A stretch of DNA of 64,000 nt, taken from the NCBI RefSeq assembly GCF_047948215.1, contig NC_134456.1:195159034-195223033 (forward strand), read 5' to 3'. Every line of letters starts with the position of its first letter. Within the stretch, counting starts at the first letter, position 1. This DNA is from Lycorma delicatula. Its lineage: Eukaryota > Arthropoda > Insecta > Hemiptera > Fulgoridae. Made by a program: the position numbers and the translations under genes. Of the stretch, positions 27,901-40,100 are shown piece by piece. The notes under the pieces were generated by a model. It had not been told where the DNA came from and did no database searches. It worked only from the letters and a program-made list of their open reading frames with translations.

Positions 27901-29339
27901 TATAAAGATACATAATATTACATAATGGCTTCATTTAAATAAAAATCCAATTTAAACTCGTTTCATTTATTGTTATTTCTGTTTGAGGAAATTGAACGGG
28001 ATCGACCACTATGCAGTGATTTGCCATGTTTTTGTACATACCACCATTTGTTTTCGGTTTGGTTACATTCTTCCTGCGGAAATGAGCCGATCATCGGCTG
28101 ACATATATAACCCGTTCTCTCTATTATTACCTTTTTTGCACACTCATGTACACATCAATAAAACAACCTTACAGATACCTTTACAGACAACTAATCGTAC
28201 TTCTAAGTTCAGAACCTAAATAGTACAATTATGAATTTGATTTTAAGAATTAAAATTTTACCGATTATGATTGTTTTTAAATTTTGTATTTCTTATTGTC
28301 ATCGACAATTTTTCGGCCGATGATTTTCCAGTTACCACCCAGTTTTGTCATGGACTGAGTTAAATAAAGTTCTTTTTAAATATCTGAATAATAAATGTTG
28401 TAAATGAAAAATAAAATTATTACATCGATGATGAAATGAAATTTCTCAATAAAATTAAGATTAAATGTTTTGCTCGAGTGCAACTGATGTACAGTAACTT
28501 CCCCATAAAAATGACCACCTTACATACCGTCTTAAGAGCAATAATTCGTAACAGCAATTGTGATTAATAATTTTGACGCGACCGTTTCATTTTTTACAGT
28601 AATATTAAAATGAAATATCTTTTACTAATAATACATAATTCCTTTTATAATTTTTCCTTGATTGAATAGCTGTTACTTAGAAATTTTAGCAAAGAAACAT
28701 TACAAAATATTAATTTTATGCAATTAATAGATGTAATACATAATTTTTCCCTCTAATGTGTACGTTGCAATCTGTTGGAATAGTAAACAATATGCAACCC
28801 CCACCCCATGGCCCAATGTGATGAGGATGGTATGTATGACATGTAAATTACGTATATTATTGTACAGGCTCAGACCCGCCATTCCTGAGACGTGAGGTGA
28901 TGTAATAAAAAATACAATATATTTTTTAAGAAACTACCAAAAGCAATGTAATGTAACGCATTCTTCAAACTTTTTTGTCGCGCGTTACAGACGGCCATAA
29001 ATTCGTACAGTTAAATGTAGTCATAAAAAGGAAACTTTCCTTTCATTTCTTCAGTTTTTTGAAAAAATTATGTAATGAAGTAAGACTGCATAAATTAACA
29101 AAAAAAGAAAAACTGATAAGGAAACAAAAAAATCCCTTTCGGCATACCGGAAGGCGGTAGATTTCTGCTAAGTAGGGGATAAAAAAGATTTCCACCTTAA
29201 AGTTAAGAAAAAATTCAAATTTATTCAATACGACAATGGTTGCATGTGAAAAAATTTTCACATGTTTAGCATACGACAAGCCCCATCTTACAATTCCAGC
29301 AACATTTTGGTCATCCCTCATTCCCCAGTAAGGGTTATT
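24903..29339. other. AT-rich non-coding
   Basis: No gene recognised over 4.4 kb. ORFs of 61-99 codons (for example 27983-28219 and 29043-29342 minus) lack recognisable motifs. A TGACCTTGACCT string at 25594-25605 is discussed under findings. Confidence 0.5.
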
Positions 29340-29960
29340 CATAACAAAAATTATTTCAGATAAACGTTTTAGGTAATATTTAGAGGACTAACGACCACTT
29401 TAAACGGATTCGATACTCTGCCTATTAAGGGAAGTATGTTTTTTTGTCTTTGAAACCCCATTTTTCCATCCCCTGGGCCAATGGTTGGTGATATCAAAAA
29501 ACTTTACTTACATATGTTTTAGGCCCTTATCCAAAGAATAGTAGGAACTTTAAACGAATTCGATATTTTACTTAATAAGAAAGTTATAGCAATATTTTTT
29601 TTTTCGAAAAAGCCCCCTCATGGTTCGATTTTTCCATTAATGAACTCGACCGACATTTTGGGTCGTTATATTTTATGTATCAATTTGAAAGTGATTGGCG
29701 CAAAATTATGGCAGTTATCGTGTCCACAAGAAAGTGAAATATATATATTATACAAATGTATATATAAACTTTTGAAGTGACGGTAGTTTTGGGATATGGA
29801 GGATGTGAAACGCGAAGATATGTCAAAATTTTCTGGAAGTTAAATTATGGTACCCAATACAATAGGTAGCCTTCTTATGAAATCCTAAAAGAGTGTATGA
29901 AATTTTTTTTAGTGTATTAAGAAGGGAGTTATTAAATTTCGAACACATCGGCAAAGACTT
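29340..29960. repeat. Repeat-like block with internal duplication
   Basis: Two related units, actttaaacggattcgatac at about 29398 and actttaaacgaattcgatat at about 29549, are each followed by a tatt(a)ag...gaaa..t run and a T-tract. Later come aatgaactcgaccgacattt and a tgattggcgcaaaattatgg segment. The style is that of a dispersed non-coding element; no second copy is in the window. Confidence 0.4.
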
Positions 29961-31002
29961 AGCGCGAATAGTAGTATGATAATGTCACTATGATAATATG
30001 ATTAGTTTAGATTCTATTGTATTGTATTTCTTTTAGAAAAACAACACAACCCCATAACAACGTTTAATACCATGGGAGGAGTATAAAATATAAACAGTAA
30101 TAAATAAATAAAAAGAAGACAAATTAGTGACAGTAAATCGTTTCACGGGAGGTTAAGTGGAGGGGGAAATGGGTAGTGATTGAATTTGAAACCCGCTTTA
30201 TTCACTAGTCTGTATTGATTCACCTGAATTATTCATTCTATAACAGTGCAAAACTGTGTTGCACAGAAACATTTTAAAATAAGGCATCACAATTCTATTT
30301 TATACATATCAACTCTCATTTCGTCGTAAATATTAAAACAGAGTAATACCATAAAAAATTAACAGGACTAATAAGGAAAGTTGGCGACTGAACAAACGTA
30401 ATAAATCAAAAACAAACATTTAACTTTAAAAAATGATCCAATTACGAAAGCAATTTTGAATTTTAATTGCTTATTTTGTTTAGTTGTCGCTAATTAAATG
30501 CACTGATTAATTAGAAACGGATTAATACAATAAAACTCGTTACTATTACATAGTTAGATCACTAGTTGTATTATAATGAAATAAAAACTAAAAAAGTAGT
30601 TAACTGGATTTATTTCAAAATAAAATACCTTTCAGAATAAAAACGATTTATTTGTACAAAAAAATCCAAAAATATAGGCATTAACAAGAAATAATCTAAG
30701 TAAATCAGAATTACAATGATATAAGATCAAAAGAAATTTCAATTGAAAAATCATTTTTCAGTAAATTTCAATTTAATTTGAATCGAAAATATATATTGTA
30801 CAATTAGTGACGTAAGTATAATTAAATATTGTATATCTTATCGAAAATTCGTAAAAAATATCATACAGCATAGTGTTACCACAGTCTGAGGTTTGAATTA
30901 TTATTAAATAGTTTGGCCCCTTAAGAGAAAAATTCCAAATTGTATAAATATAAAAAATTAATTTCTCAAACATGGTTTCGCTGATATGTTAAATAAATAA
31001 AT
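29961..31002. other. AT-rich non-coding
   Basis: Nothing recognised. Confidence 0.5.
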
Positions 31003-31375
31003 TAACAATTAATATAATCCACCTTACCAGCACGTTGAAATGTTCCCTACATCTTTTTGCTTACTTGGATGTCATCATCAGGAATTAAATTAATGTATTA
31101 AAGTCAAAAGTTTAAATAATCATAGTTAAAATTTAAAAACAGTCATGACTGTCCGGCCCTACTAGTATTCTCAAAACAGTATACCTGAACATGTCTTACT
31201 AGTATACTCAAAGTATATCAGTGTACTGGTAGGACCGGACAGTCGTGACTGTTTTTAAATTTTAACTGATTTTTTAAACTTTTTAATAACTAATTTTTGC
31301 TCCTGATGATACTTCCAAGTAAGCCGGAAGATCTAGAGAACATTTCAACGTGCTGGTAAGGTGCATTATATTAAT
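31003..31375. repeat. Fold-back (long inverted repeat) element
   Basis: Two arms of roughly 180 bp are reverse complements with scattered differences and almost no spacer, centred near 31188. Outer arm landmarks: caccttaccagcacgttgaa at 31020-31039 against ttcaacgtgctggtaaggtg at 31344-31363. Inner landmarks: aaatttaaaaacagtcatga at 31131 against its inverted partner at about 31240-31262 (gtcgtgactgtttttaaatt). No ORF. Probably a fold-back transposon or a palindromic MITE. Confidence 0.75.
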
Positions 31376-31509
31376 TTATTTAAATATAAAAAAACTGTAA
31401 TAAAAAGGAAACTATTTTAGAACATTACACTCATAAATAAATTTGAAGACTGTTTTTTTAAAACGACTGAAGTTGATTATTTAATTTTTTTTACAAAAAT
31501 ACAGGATAA

Positions 31510-31680
31510 TCTGTTCTTTACTTATTTTACACGACTGCCCAGAAAGAAGGGTAGTGTATTTATGGCGTATGTATATTTGTTCCACAGTAGCAGCTAAACG
31601 GCTGAACTGACTTAGATATATGACTCCTGCATTGGAATCCCTGAGTTACCGGGAGTGTCATAAGCTATATAAATATGTAT
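31510..31680 (+). repeat. Possible dispersed repeat end
   Basis: Starts acgactgcccagaaagaagg and runs on with gtatgtatatttgttccaca, aaacggctgaactgacttag. This style of sequence is common at ends of insect non-autonomous elements. There is no second copy here, so it is tentative. Confidence 0.3.
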
Positions 31681-32821
31681 GTGTATGTGTGTGTATATAC
31701 ATATATATATTTGAAAAACAAATTAAACTATATACAAAATTGTCATCCGCACGCTCTTTAATTAAACCATTATTAAAGAGCAATGTTTGTAAGCAATATT
31801 TTTTTTAGGGGTTGTGTTTTTTAATATTTATTTCATTATCTTCGTTACTGTTACAATACTACAATTTTTAAAAAGGGCATGACGACAGTAGTGTTAAATT
31901 CAACCGAGATGGTATGATGGCAATTATTTTTCTTTTTATCACTCAAGTTCTTAACTTCATACAGTAAATTTATGAAGTGGGTCCTTTCAAATATAAAGAA
32001 TTATAAATCGGGGTAATAGTTAAATAGCGTAAGATTAAACTTCAAATTATGTAACCATATTTGCGTTTGTTTTTGTAGACGTTTCAAAATAATTTAAAAA
32101 AAGATAATACATGAGTTCCTATAACCAATACTATCCATAAAATTCAAAAACAATGTACAGTAACCAACAAATAAGTATATTATGATAGTATATATTATGT
32201 GGATAAATAATTATTTCAAAAATATGTAGTTGATATAAAATATATCATAAAACAGAAGGAGGCATATGATTCTGAAACGATAAAAGATGCAGATGGAATT
32301 CTGATAAGCTATAAAAAATATATATAACGCGAATAACAGGCTTTACAGCTGACACTAAAGACGTAAATTTTTGCTATTACGCTTTATTTCAATAAGAAAA
32401 AACTATTTTACGATATTTAATAGAAATATTATACACAGCTTAGGTGACGGCATAAAACTATATGGACAATACCTTTATTAAAAGCTTTTATTTAACTCGT
32501 TTATGTAACTTCGATGTGTAAAAATAAATATTTTTACTTTTTTTTAGTCTTAAAAATATACAAAAAACAACAAAAATTACAAAAATATATTTGTTTACAT
32601 ATAAAAAATTATTTCTTAAAAAACATTTTATTTAACTAATATTAATATTAACATTAAAAAAAAAGGAAACAAATTAGAAAAACTCTCTAAAAAGTAAAAA
32701 ATAAGAATTAAATCAAATTAATAATTTTAAACAAAAAAATATAATATATTAACAAATATAAAAATGCACTGAAAAGTAAAAAATAAATTATATAAATATC
32801 TAATAAATAACCAATAAATAA
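31681..32821. other. Very AT-rich non-coding
   Basis: A/T-homopolymer-rich; nothing recognised. Confidence 0.55.
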
Positions 32822-33540
32822 ATGTAATAATTATTAAATTTTAAAATTAAAAGTAATGAATATATTTATTTAAATAAAAGCGTGGCGCAGTTTTTATTAT
32901 TTATTTAAAACAACACAACATTTATTTTTACAACAATTAATCTTCATTTTCATTTTCAATAACGACGCGGGGAGGAGGAAAGGTCTGCTGGAACCTCTCC
33001 AGTTGAGACTGACTAGCTACAAGTAACAATCTGGGAAAATGCACCCACTCGCTTTCTTTGTACGTGTTCTCGCATAGTTGAAGTTCATCTTCGAATTCTG
33101 TTTGTAATCTAAGCAAAATTTAACGCACTCTTTCCGCTAAAAGTTTCATTTCAATTAATTATGAATTTTTATTTAATGAATTCATAATTACGATTACAAT
33201 TATAATAATGACAATAATTAATAATTTTTCAGATTACCGTCTAAATGTAATAACTTTGTGCAAGATTTCTAAATTTAATTTTTATTTTTAATCTTATTAA
33301 CCCTTAAAGGTCATCTCGGTGCAAATTTGAACCATCAAAGAATTAAAACTTTGTTATTTTATTACAGATAAATAAAGTACATATATATACTAACAACCTC
33401 ATTAAACAAAAAATATATTTTAAAATACAGCAAATGTCTATAAATACTTATTCGAAAAGATTGTTATAAAAACTGCACCACGCTTTTATTTAACTAAATA
33501 TTTTCATTGCTTTTAATTTTAAAATTTAATAATTATTAAT
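32822..33540. mobile_element. 719 bp element with about 77 bp inverted terminal repeats
   Basis: The left end (32822-32898) and right end (33463-33540) are reverse complements with only a handful of mismatches. Landmarks are aaataaaagcgtggcgcagt at about 32873 and actgcaccacgcttttattt at about 33471. Between them lies a short minus-strand ORF. It looks like an internally deleted DNA transposon; superfamily unknown. A clear target duplication was not found, because the flanks are simple AT sequence. Confidence 0.6.
32937..33149 (-). pseudogene. 71-codon ORF relic inside inverted-repeat element
   Basis: Begins ATG at 33149-33147, has a TAA at codon 10, then stays open through residues such as TEFEDELQLCENTYKESEW and FPRLLLVASQSQLERFQQTF, ending in an acidic ENENED before TAA at 32937-32939. 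Its base composition is much richer in G+C than the flanks, and an AATAAA lies just downstream. This suggests it was once coding, perhaps the last exon or C-terminus of a transposon protein. I do not recognise the family. Alternatively the open part may begin after a splice acceptor near codon 14. Confidence 0.4.
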
Positions 33541-34912
33541 TTATTTATTTTTTATTTATTTATTTATTATAATTTATTTGAAATGAAGATGAAAATAGAT
33601 GTTCGGAAAAGAAACCGAGCAAAAATGAATCCGATAAGTATAATACAGTATAAATCACGAATTATAACATTAAACTTTCCTGACAGTTTATGAAAATTAA
33701 ATATTAATATAATTATTAAAGGCGATTGCAGTTTATATACACGAATAATTATCAACACCACTCCATTTTAACGAAAGAAAAAAAAGAAGCAAATTAGACT
33801 AAATTATAATAACACACGAATGGGTAAACCAGCGATAATATAATTGTTGTTTATGATTGCATAATTACTTGTAACTACATATAAACAACAGGTAGATTTT
33901 ATACAACAATGTCATTTAATTTGAATAATTTTCTTGGTAATTTACCATTACTTCCCAGTACTCTGGCAAAAATGTAGTAGCATATGTCAATCATTTTTTT
34001 AATTTTCTAAACTTCATTATACAGCAACATTCGTACAGTTTTAATCGTACGGTACATGAAAGATTTTAAAAACTGGCAATGATATAGAATTTTCTCGAAA
34101 TTTCCATAGAACTTAAAAGTTTTACACATCTTAGGTTCTGTAGTTTAAAGTGATTTTTACTTTTATCACAGCCTAACTTATTTATTTATTTAATTTCTTA
34201 CATAAATAAAAATAATGACAAAAATACCAAACACCAGTAAAATTACAAAATTCTTCAAAATTAATCACTATTGTATAAAGTATTACAAAATGTTATTAAG
34301 ATTATCATAAATGAATATTTTTAAGATTATTTAAAAAATTTGCTTAAAACAAATTTTAAGATTTTAATCCACCCCCAACCGGATTATACGGGCCGTTCAA
34401 CCCCAAAAATAGCTCATCTAGGGAAAAAAGAAAATTAAAATTTCAAAAGGTTGAAAAGTAAAAAATTACAGAACTACTATTTTTCGGTTTGAGGATTATA
34501 TCTTTTACTCATTATCGTAAGGGTTGCATACTATTCTCATTCTGATAATGTCTTGTTCAGAGAAGGATAATAAAAACAAACTTCTACCGATAGACTTGAA
34601 TAGTGAAAATATCAAACAGTATTTGAAGCGAGTTTATTTAATAAACAAGAATGCACGCAAGGATATAATTCTAATGCACACCAGCTTCTTTTAAATACAA
34701 CACCAACACCTAGAGCCAACCACAACACTAACAGCTTCCCCCTTCACGTCTTCCTATTCTTAAGAAAAAATGAAGATAAGATAATTTTGAAGATAAGAAA
34801 AAATACTTAAAGACTTCACATTCACCTTATTCTTGTATAAAGAAAAAGATTTATTGCCTTCTTAATCCAAATTAAGAATTTAAAATCAATCCATGATATT
34901 TTTTTAATAAAT
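33541..34912. other. AT-rich non-coding
   Basis: Nothing recognised. The 34370-34440 stretch is slightly richer in C but not coding. Confidence 0.5.
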
Positions 34913-34929
34913 TAGGTACTCGATCAAGA
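34913..34929 (+). repeat. Left target-site duplication of LINE
   Basis: taggtactcgatcaaga. Matches 36534-36550 at 15 of 17 positions. Confidence 0.75.
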
Positions 34930-34989
34930 TTTTGAGGGTGTACAACAATTGTTTAGTAGGAGTCCATCTCCCAGAGATGGAGGCGGCAG

Positions 34990-35330
34990 CGCCTGGTACT
35001 GGTCCCTAATCCAGGGAGGGATCCGATGCTGACGTCCTCTTATAGGCCTCTGGCAATGACTGATACAATATCTAAGGTATTCGAACGCACACTGCAACAG
35101 AGGTTGTCCAGAGCTGTAGAGGAAGCAGCAGTGCTTTCGAACAAACAATTTGGATTTCATAGAGGGAAATCGGTCTTAGATACGGAAGTTGTTGGGATGA
35201 CGAGAATAACATGTGAGAAGAAGTTATGCGTGCTCGTGGCGTTGGATGTCCGCAACGCTTTTAATTGTGTGACTCACGGCGCTGTGAACAGGAGAGTAGC
35301 CGCGAGGCTACGAACGTCTTAGTGGGATAT
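34990..35330 (+). pseudogene. R1-like reverse transcriptase N-part
   Basis: The open frame at 35026-35322 shows SYRPLAMTDTISKVFERTL, the QFGFHRGKS motif and the catalytic motif A region LVALDVRNAFN (the D of ALD is a metal-binding residue), then hits a stop. The remaining polymerase motifs, including YADD, are missing because of an internal deletion of the element. Confidence 0.8.
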
Positions 35331-35990
35331 TATCGGTAGACCTTGAAATTCTTCGTAGGAAGATGAAAGAACATGCTGCTCTAACAACCGCTGAAAAAAG
35401 GAGATTGGCCAGTTCCATCATTGGAACTGGTAGGTTGGAACTGGCGGTAGGATGACAGTAAAAGGTGTCGATGGACGTACCGCATGATCAGCAGGGACCT
35501 GGAGGGTTGGTGCGGGCGTACTCATGCCTCGCTGTATTACTGTCTTACACAGATTCTGGCGGGCCATATGGGGGGTTTAGAGAGTACCTTTATAGGTTTG
35601 GACTTGACGACTCCCCGTGTTGTCCGGTTTGTGAGAGTGTGGATGAGACAGCATACCAAGTTTTTTTCAGCTGTCCCAGATTTGAGGATCATAGGAGTGA
35701 AGAATTGCAAGCAATAGGCAGAAGGGATATGTTTTCACATGAGAAAATGTAACGGATCATGCTTGAGAGTGCAAGTAATTGCCGTAGTAATAGCCGTAGC
35801 AATGTTGGCCAGGAAAGTAACGCAGGGGCTGTACGCCTGGGAAAAGTCCAGTAGGGGCAGACGAAGAAGGGGCCGCCGGAGGGCGTTTGGGAGGATAGGC
35901 TCTCAGCTGAACGCCTCCGGGGTTCCCCGTACGCATGGGGATCGCCTGGGCGTGTTGAGGTCGGGGGCACTCCTCTTATGCATCCGATGA
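35331..35990 (+). pseudogene. R1-like ORF2 C-terminal zinc-knuckle part
   Basis: Read in shifting frames: RTHASLYYCLTQILAGH (about 35512-35562), FREYLYRFGLDDSPCCPVCE (about 35578-35637) and FFSCPRFEDHR (about 35665-35697). This is the CCHC-type knuckle typical of R1-clade ORF2 C-termini; the histidine position seems to be tyrosine (TAYQVFFSC). A stop follows MFSHEKM at 35752, after which a related frame runs on to about 35990. Confidence 0.75.
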
Positions 35991-36030
35991 TGGCCTGTGG
36001 TAAGTGGTATGTGATAACTATGTTGTGACT

Positions 36031-36032
<2 letters not shown>

Positions 36033-36127
<95 letters not shown>
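36033..36127 (+). repeat. (TA)n(TG)n microsatellite in LINE 3' region
   Basis: About 30 TA units followed by about 17 TG units. Short ORFs of repeated Tyr-Ile or Cys-Val here are artefacts of the repeat. Confidence 0.95.
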
Positions 36128-36128
<1 letters not shown>

Positions 36129-36533
36129 ATGGTGTGCGATTGGTGTGTTGCTATTGTATGCTAAAGTAAGTTTTGACGAATATTTTTGTTGCTAAGGGGG
36201 ATGGGTGTGACTTGTGATGTGTAGCGATGTGTGTAGTTTGTGGTTGGTGTTATTTTGTGTTGCGTCAGTGGTGCGCTTTTGCCTTATATGATATTGTTCG
36301 TGTGTGTGACTTTCTGCGTGGTTTGATTGTGTGTGTGGGCGTATTACCCCCTTCCCGATAAAATGCAAACCAGCTGTACCAGGAAGGAGGTGGCCAGGGA
36401 TGGAGGTTTAGTCGGTAGTGCGCAGGAATACATACGCACCTAATTTCATCTTGCGGAACCTGTTAGCGAGTCCGACATTGCTTCGGCGCCCGTAAATGAG
36501 GTTCCTCAAGGTCTTTAAAAAAAAGTAAAAAAA

Positions 36534-36550
36534 TAGGGATTCGATCAAGA
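36534..36550 (+). repeat. Right target-site duplication of LINE
   Basis: tagggattcgatcaaga, directly after the A-rich tail of the element. Confidence 0.75.
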
Positions 36551-37074
36551 AGACTACATGCAGTTTATCGGGATGCATTGGAAAAAAAACAACATTCTGT
36601 TATTTGAAAATTTGTTTACTTTTGTAAACGCGTAATAATTATTTGCGTTTATCATTAAATATTTTATTTTAATAAATAAGTATAGAAGAAATTAAATAAA
36701 ATGAAAGCAGCTACGCGAGAGAAAAATAGATCATACACATAGATAAATAAACACAGGATAAAATAGGAGGGTTAAAATACAACAGCATGAGGGGAAGCAC
36801 GGGGTTCAGTTTGTTTTAGAAGGGGATGTAGTATATATAAATGGGCTTATGGCACTGCATTTAATAGGAGCGTTGATATCCATTAGCCCAGTCCAACGCC
36901 TGACAGAGCCTCAGTTGTCAAACGAATAGAGAGACATATTGCCTGCCACTCTACGTACACTACCTTCCTCCTTCTCACATTATACGGCACAATAATACAT
37001 AAGCCGAAATCATAGCACTTCATATCGTATATCTAAATCTTATCTTTCAACAAGCATTTTTGTCCCTTTTATAC

Positions 37075-37108
<34 letters not shown>

Positions 37109-40100
37109 GCACACACGCGCACACACAACCGTACCAGCTGAAACGTTGTCAAATAAATTTACTACTGAATCAACTAACATAAAAATACAACCGAATAATT
37201 CAGACAACTAAAACCAACGTACGTTTATGAAAATTTTCGTTAACCTATTAAAAAGGATATCAGAAATTATAAATCCTCAATGAATATATTATATTTGAAA
37301 CCTTTTTTGTATGCCTTTTAATTATTAAAGCCAATTCGACATTAAATCTGTATTTTAACTTCCACCTAAGGTATTAGAGAAGCACCACACCAAAAAGGAA
37401 TATATCACAGTTATTATTTAAATCTGTAATACCCATTTGAGATTTGTAATATTACGTTTTAATATTGCTAAAAATCAGCTCGTAAGAGATATTTTAGCAC
37501 CAAGAGTTGTAATCGTTAAAGGAAATTCAATTCAAGAAACAATGATTACAATAATGTTCCGGATTATGTTAAATGAAAGCAAACGACATTAAAATCAATT
37601 CAAGGGAGAGTTGACAGAGTTAAGGGAGAATGAGACACAATGAAAGAAGCAAAGTGAGATGAGAATGATTACGCACAGCGTATGCATGAATCATCAGTCA
37701 TTGTCTTAAATGATAGGGGCTGAACGTTAGCAAAGAAGGATGTCGCACTTGAGTTCAAAAGAAGACTATCCTCAAACGTTTGCACGGCGTTAAATGAAAG
37801 TTTTTAATTAAATTTTTAACATTTATTACACTGAATTAGGATATACATTTTTTCATTTAAAGATATTACTTCAGGTATATTTTTGATCAAAATTGAGAAA
37901 ATAATATTAAAAAACACATAAAAGAACATCTCAAGTTACAAAAATGTGCACATCATTCATTGCGCTTTCAATACTATTTTAACATTTCTATGAACAAAAA
38001 AAACAACGAAAAAATAAAAGTTTAACGACATCGAAACTTTTATACTTTTATATTTATCGATCGTGAAAATTAAATAATTCATCAAAAAGAAATTATAAGT
38101 TACTTTGGATCATTCAGACGTACCTCCTGAATTGTTTAGTAAGTAACCACCTGACAAGAGTTATTAACGTTGGTAAATTGACGTTGTTTGAAATCGCTCT
38201 TATGCACAATGCAGTTGTAAACTTAATAAGAATTTAGCTTTGTGAACTCTAATACTGGTAAAATTATGCACATCTGTTCCGACGTGCGGTAAAATGTTTA
38301 CACTATGGAAGTTTAAACTGGATAGAAATATTTTAAAATCTAAAAGTGCCTATGTTCAGTCACGCTTCTAAATGGACATAAATTATGTTATGGAGTAGCC
38401 TAACAGTTACTCCTTCAGTGAAGAAGGCGTCAAAAGGGATCGAACAAATATTTACTGGCAAAATTAGTAATTATACATAAGTAATTCAAAATCTTCCGAT
38501 TCACCCCAGTTCAATCTTTAGATCGATATTCTCTTCAATAGAACTTTTCCAAGATTGAGCAAACAACCCGGCAAATAAGAATAGTTCATCATCAATCAAA
38601 GAACAAGCAACAAAATATAAGACAGGGCAAGGTACCACGGATACTTCACTTACCTCAGAAAAATGTAAACGAACAGAAGAATCAGACGACCCGAGAAACC
38701 TAAGTTAGGAAAAAATATATCCAGAAATAAAGAAAATGAAATAAAACTAGTTAGCAAAATAAATTCACGGATGATTTGACAATACGATAGATTTATTGGA
38801 AATATTTGTTCAAATGAAAATAAGATATCCATTTTAATGGATTATTCATAAATTCATATTTTTTATTATATCAAATTATATTAAATCTCAAGTTCTACAA
38901 TAAATAATAAACCATAAAATTAGCATCAACCAAAAATTAAGAACTCAATTTATTTTTTAACTATAATAAATATGTATAAGTTATTACTCTGAATATTTTT
39001 TTATATTTACTCCGAAAGTGGTTAATGTAAATTTAATTAAATGAGAATACGTTTTTTATTTTTATATATTCACGGTTAAAAAATTATTTAAAAAATAAAA
39101 AAATTAAATAAGGAATAATTTAGAATATTAATATTATCAACGTACTTAACTAATTTGTCCAACTTTCTAGTACTCCCAAGAATGGTATTCACTTAGGTTA
39201 TGCGCCAGCTTTGTTTTCGTTAAGAAAACAGAACGGTAGGGTTCTACTAGAAGCTAGTGTGCTACAATACTGTATAACGTACCAGACAAACCTCCCAACC
39301 ACCCCTCTTTTAACCATCCTTTAGAAGCCAATTTCAATAGGCAGGTTACACTACGCGCGCGCACACAATGATGTCAAGAGAGGGACAGTGTGAGTGAAAG
39401 AGAAGAAATGCCTAATAAAGTAAACTAGTGGACAAGTGGGTTGCTGGAATTTAACACATCAAAAGTATTTCTTACGTGATTTGCAGGTCTCAGAAAGTCT
39501 TATTGAGAATGATATTCCTTCACTTACAAACCGACATATAACATTAAGACGGGTGAAACTTCATATTCGTAATTTTAATTATAATTCTGGCAAGTAGTCA
39601 ATTAAATAAAGATTCAGTGGAAATTATTATATCCATTTTAATAGGATAAAGTTAATAGCATATCTATTATGATGCTAGATAAGTAATGGATTTATTTTTA
39701 AATAAATATATGTGCCGCTTATCAAAGTTAGGTACCACACAATTTTATAATTTTTTGTGTATATATTCATAAGTAAATTGCCTTCCACATTTCCCCAGTT
39801 TTAAGTAATTTCAGATCAAGTAGTTCATCGCTTTCCTCTTGTTTTTTTTTCTTATATTCAGTATAAGTTTTAAATCTTAATTTAAAATTATCATTAAAAA
39901 TTTATTTCAATAATTAATTTTTTTTTAATACTGGCTGGTGCACACCAACCAACCACATTTAGGTTTAGCAGAGCAGTTTGTGATTAATAGCATCTTGTAT
40001 GCCTTCGAACAAACTCTAATGACCATTTATATTTGTAAATTCGAGACAGTTACTCGCTTCCATTATTTATTAAAAACAAATAACACCACTTTTATTCTTT

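Larger units (their letters stand above)
34930..36533 (+). mobile_element. R1-like LINE, 5'-truncated, internally deleted
   Basis: Copy of a non-LTR retrotransposon of R1-like type. It starts within the reverse transcriptase, loses the middle, then continues through the C-terminal zinc-knuckle region and a GC-rich 3' untranslated region, ending gtctttaaaaaaaagtaaaa. It is bracketed by 17 bp direct repeats differing at two positions (34913-34929 and 36534-36550, both ending ttcgatcaaga or ctcgatcaaga), the mark of target-primed reverse transcription. The 3' UTR contains a (TA)n(TG)n microsatellite. Base composition is far richer in G+C than the surroundings. Confidence 0.85.

Noticed and set aside
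33294..33325. TTAACCCTTAAAGG string like the end of a piggyBac element
   Set aside because: Only one end is seen; no convincing partner end with TTAA was found at a sensible distance.
36004..36195. ORFs of Tyr-Ile and Cys-Val repeats on both strands
   Set aside because: These are translations of the (TA)n(TG)n microsatellite.
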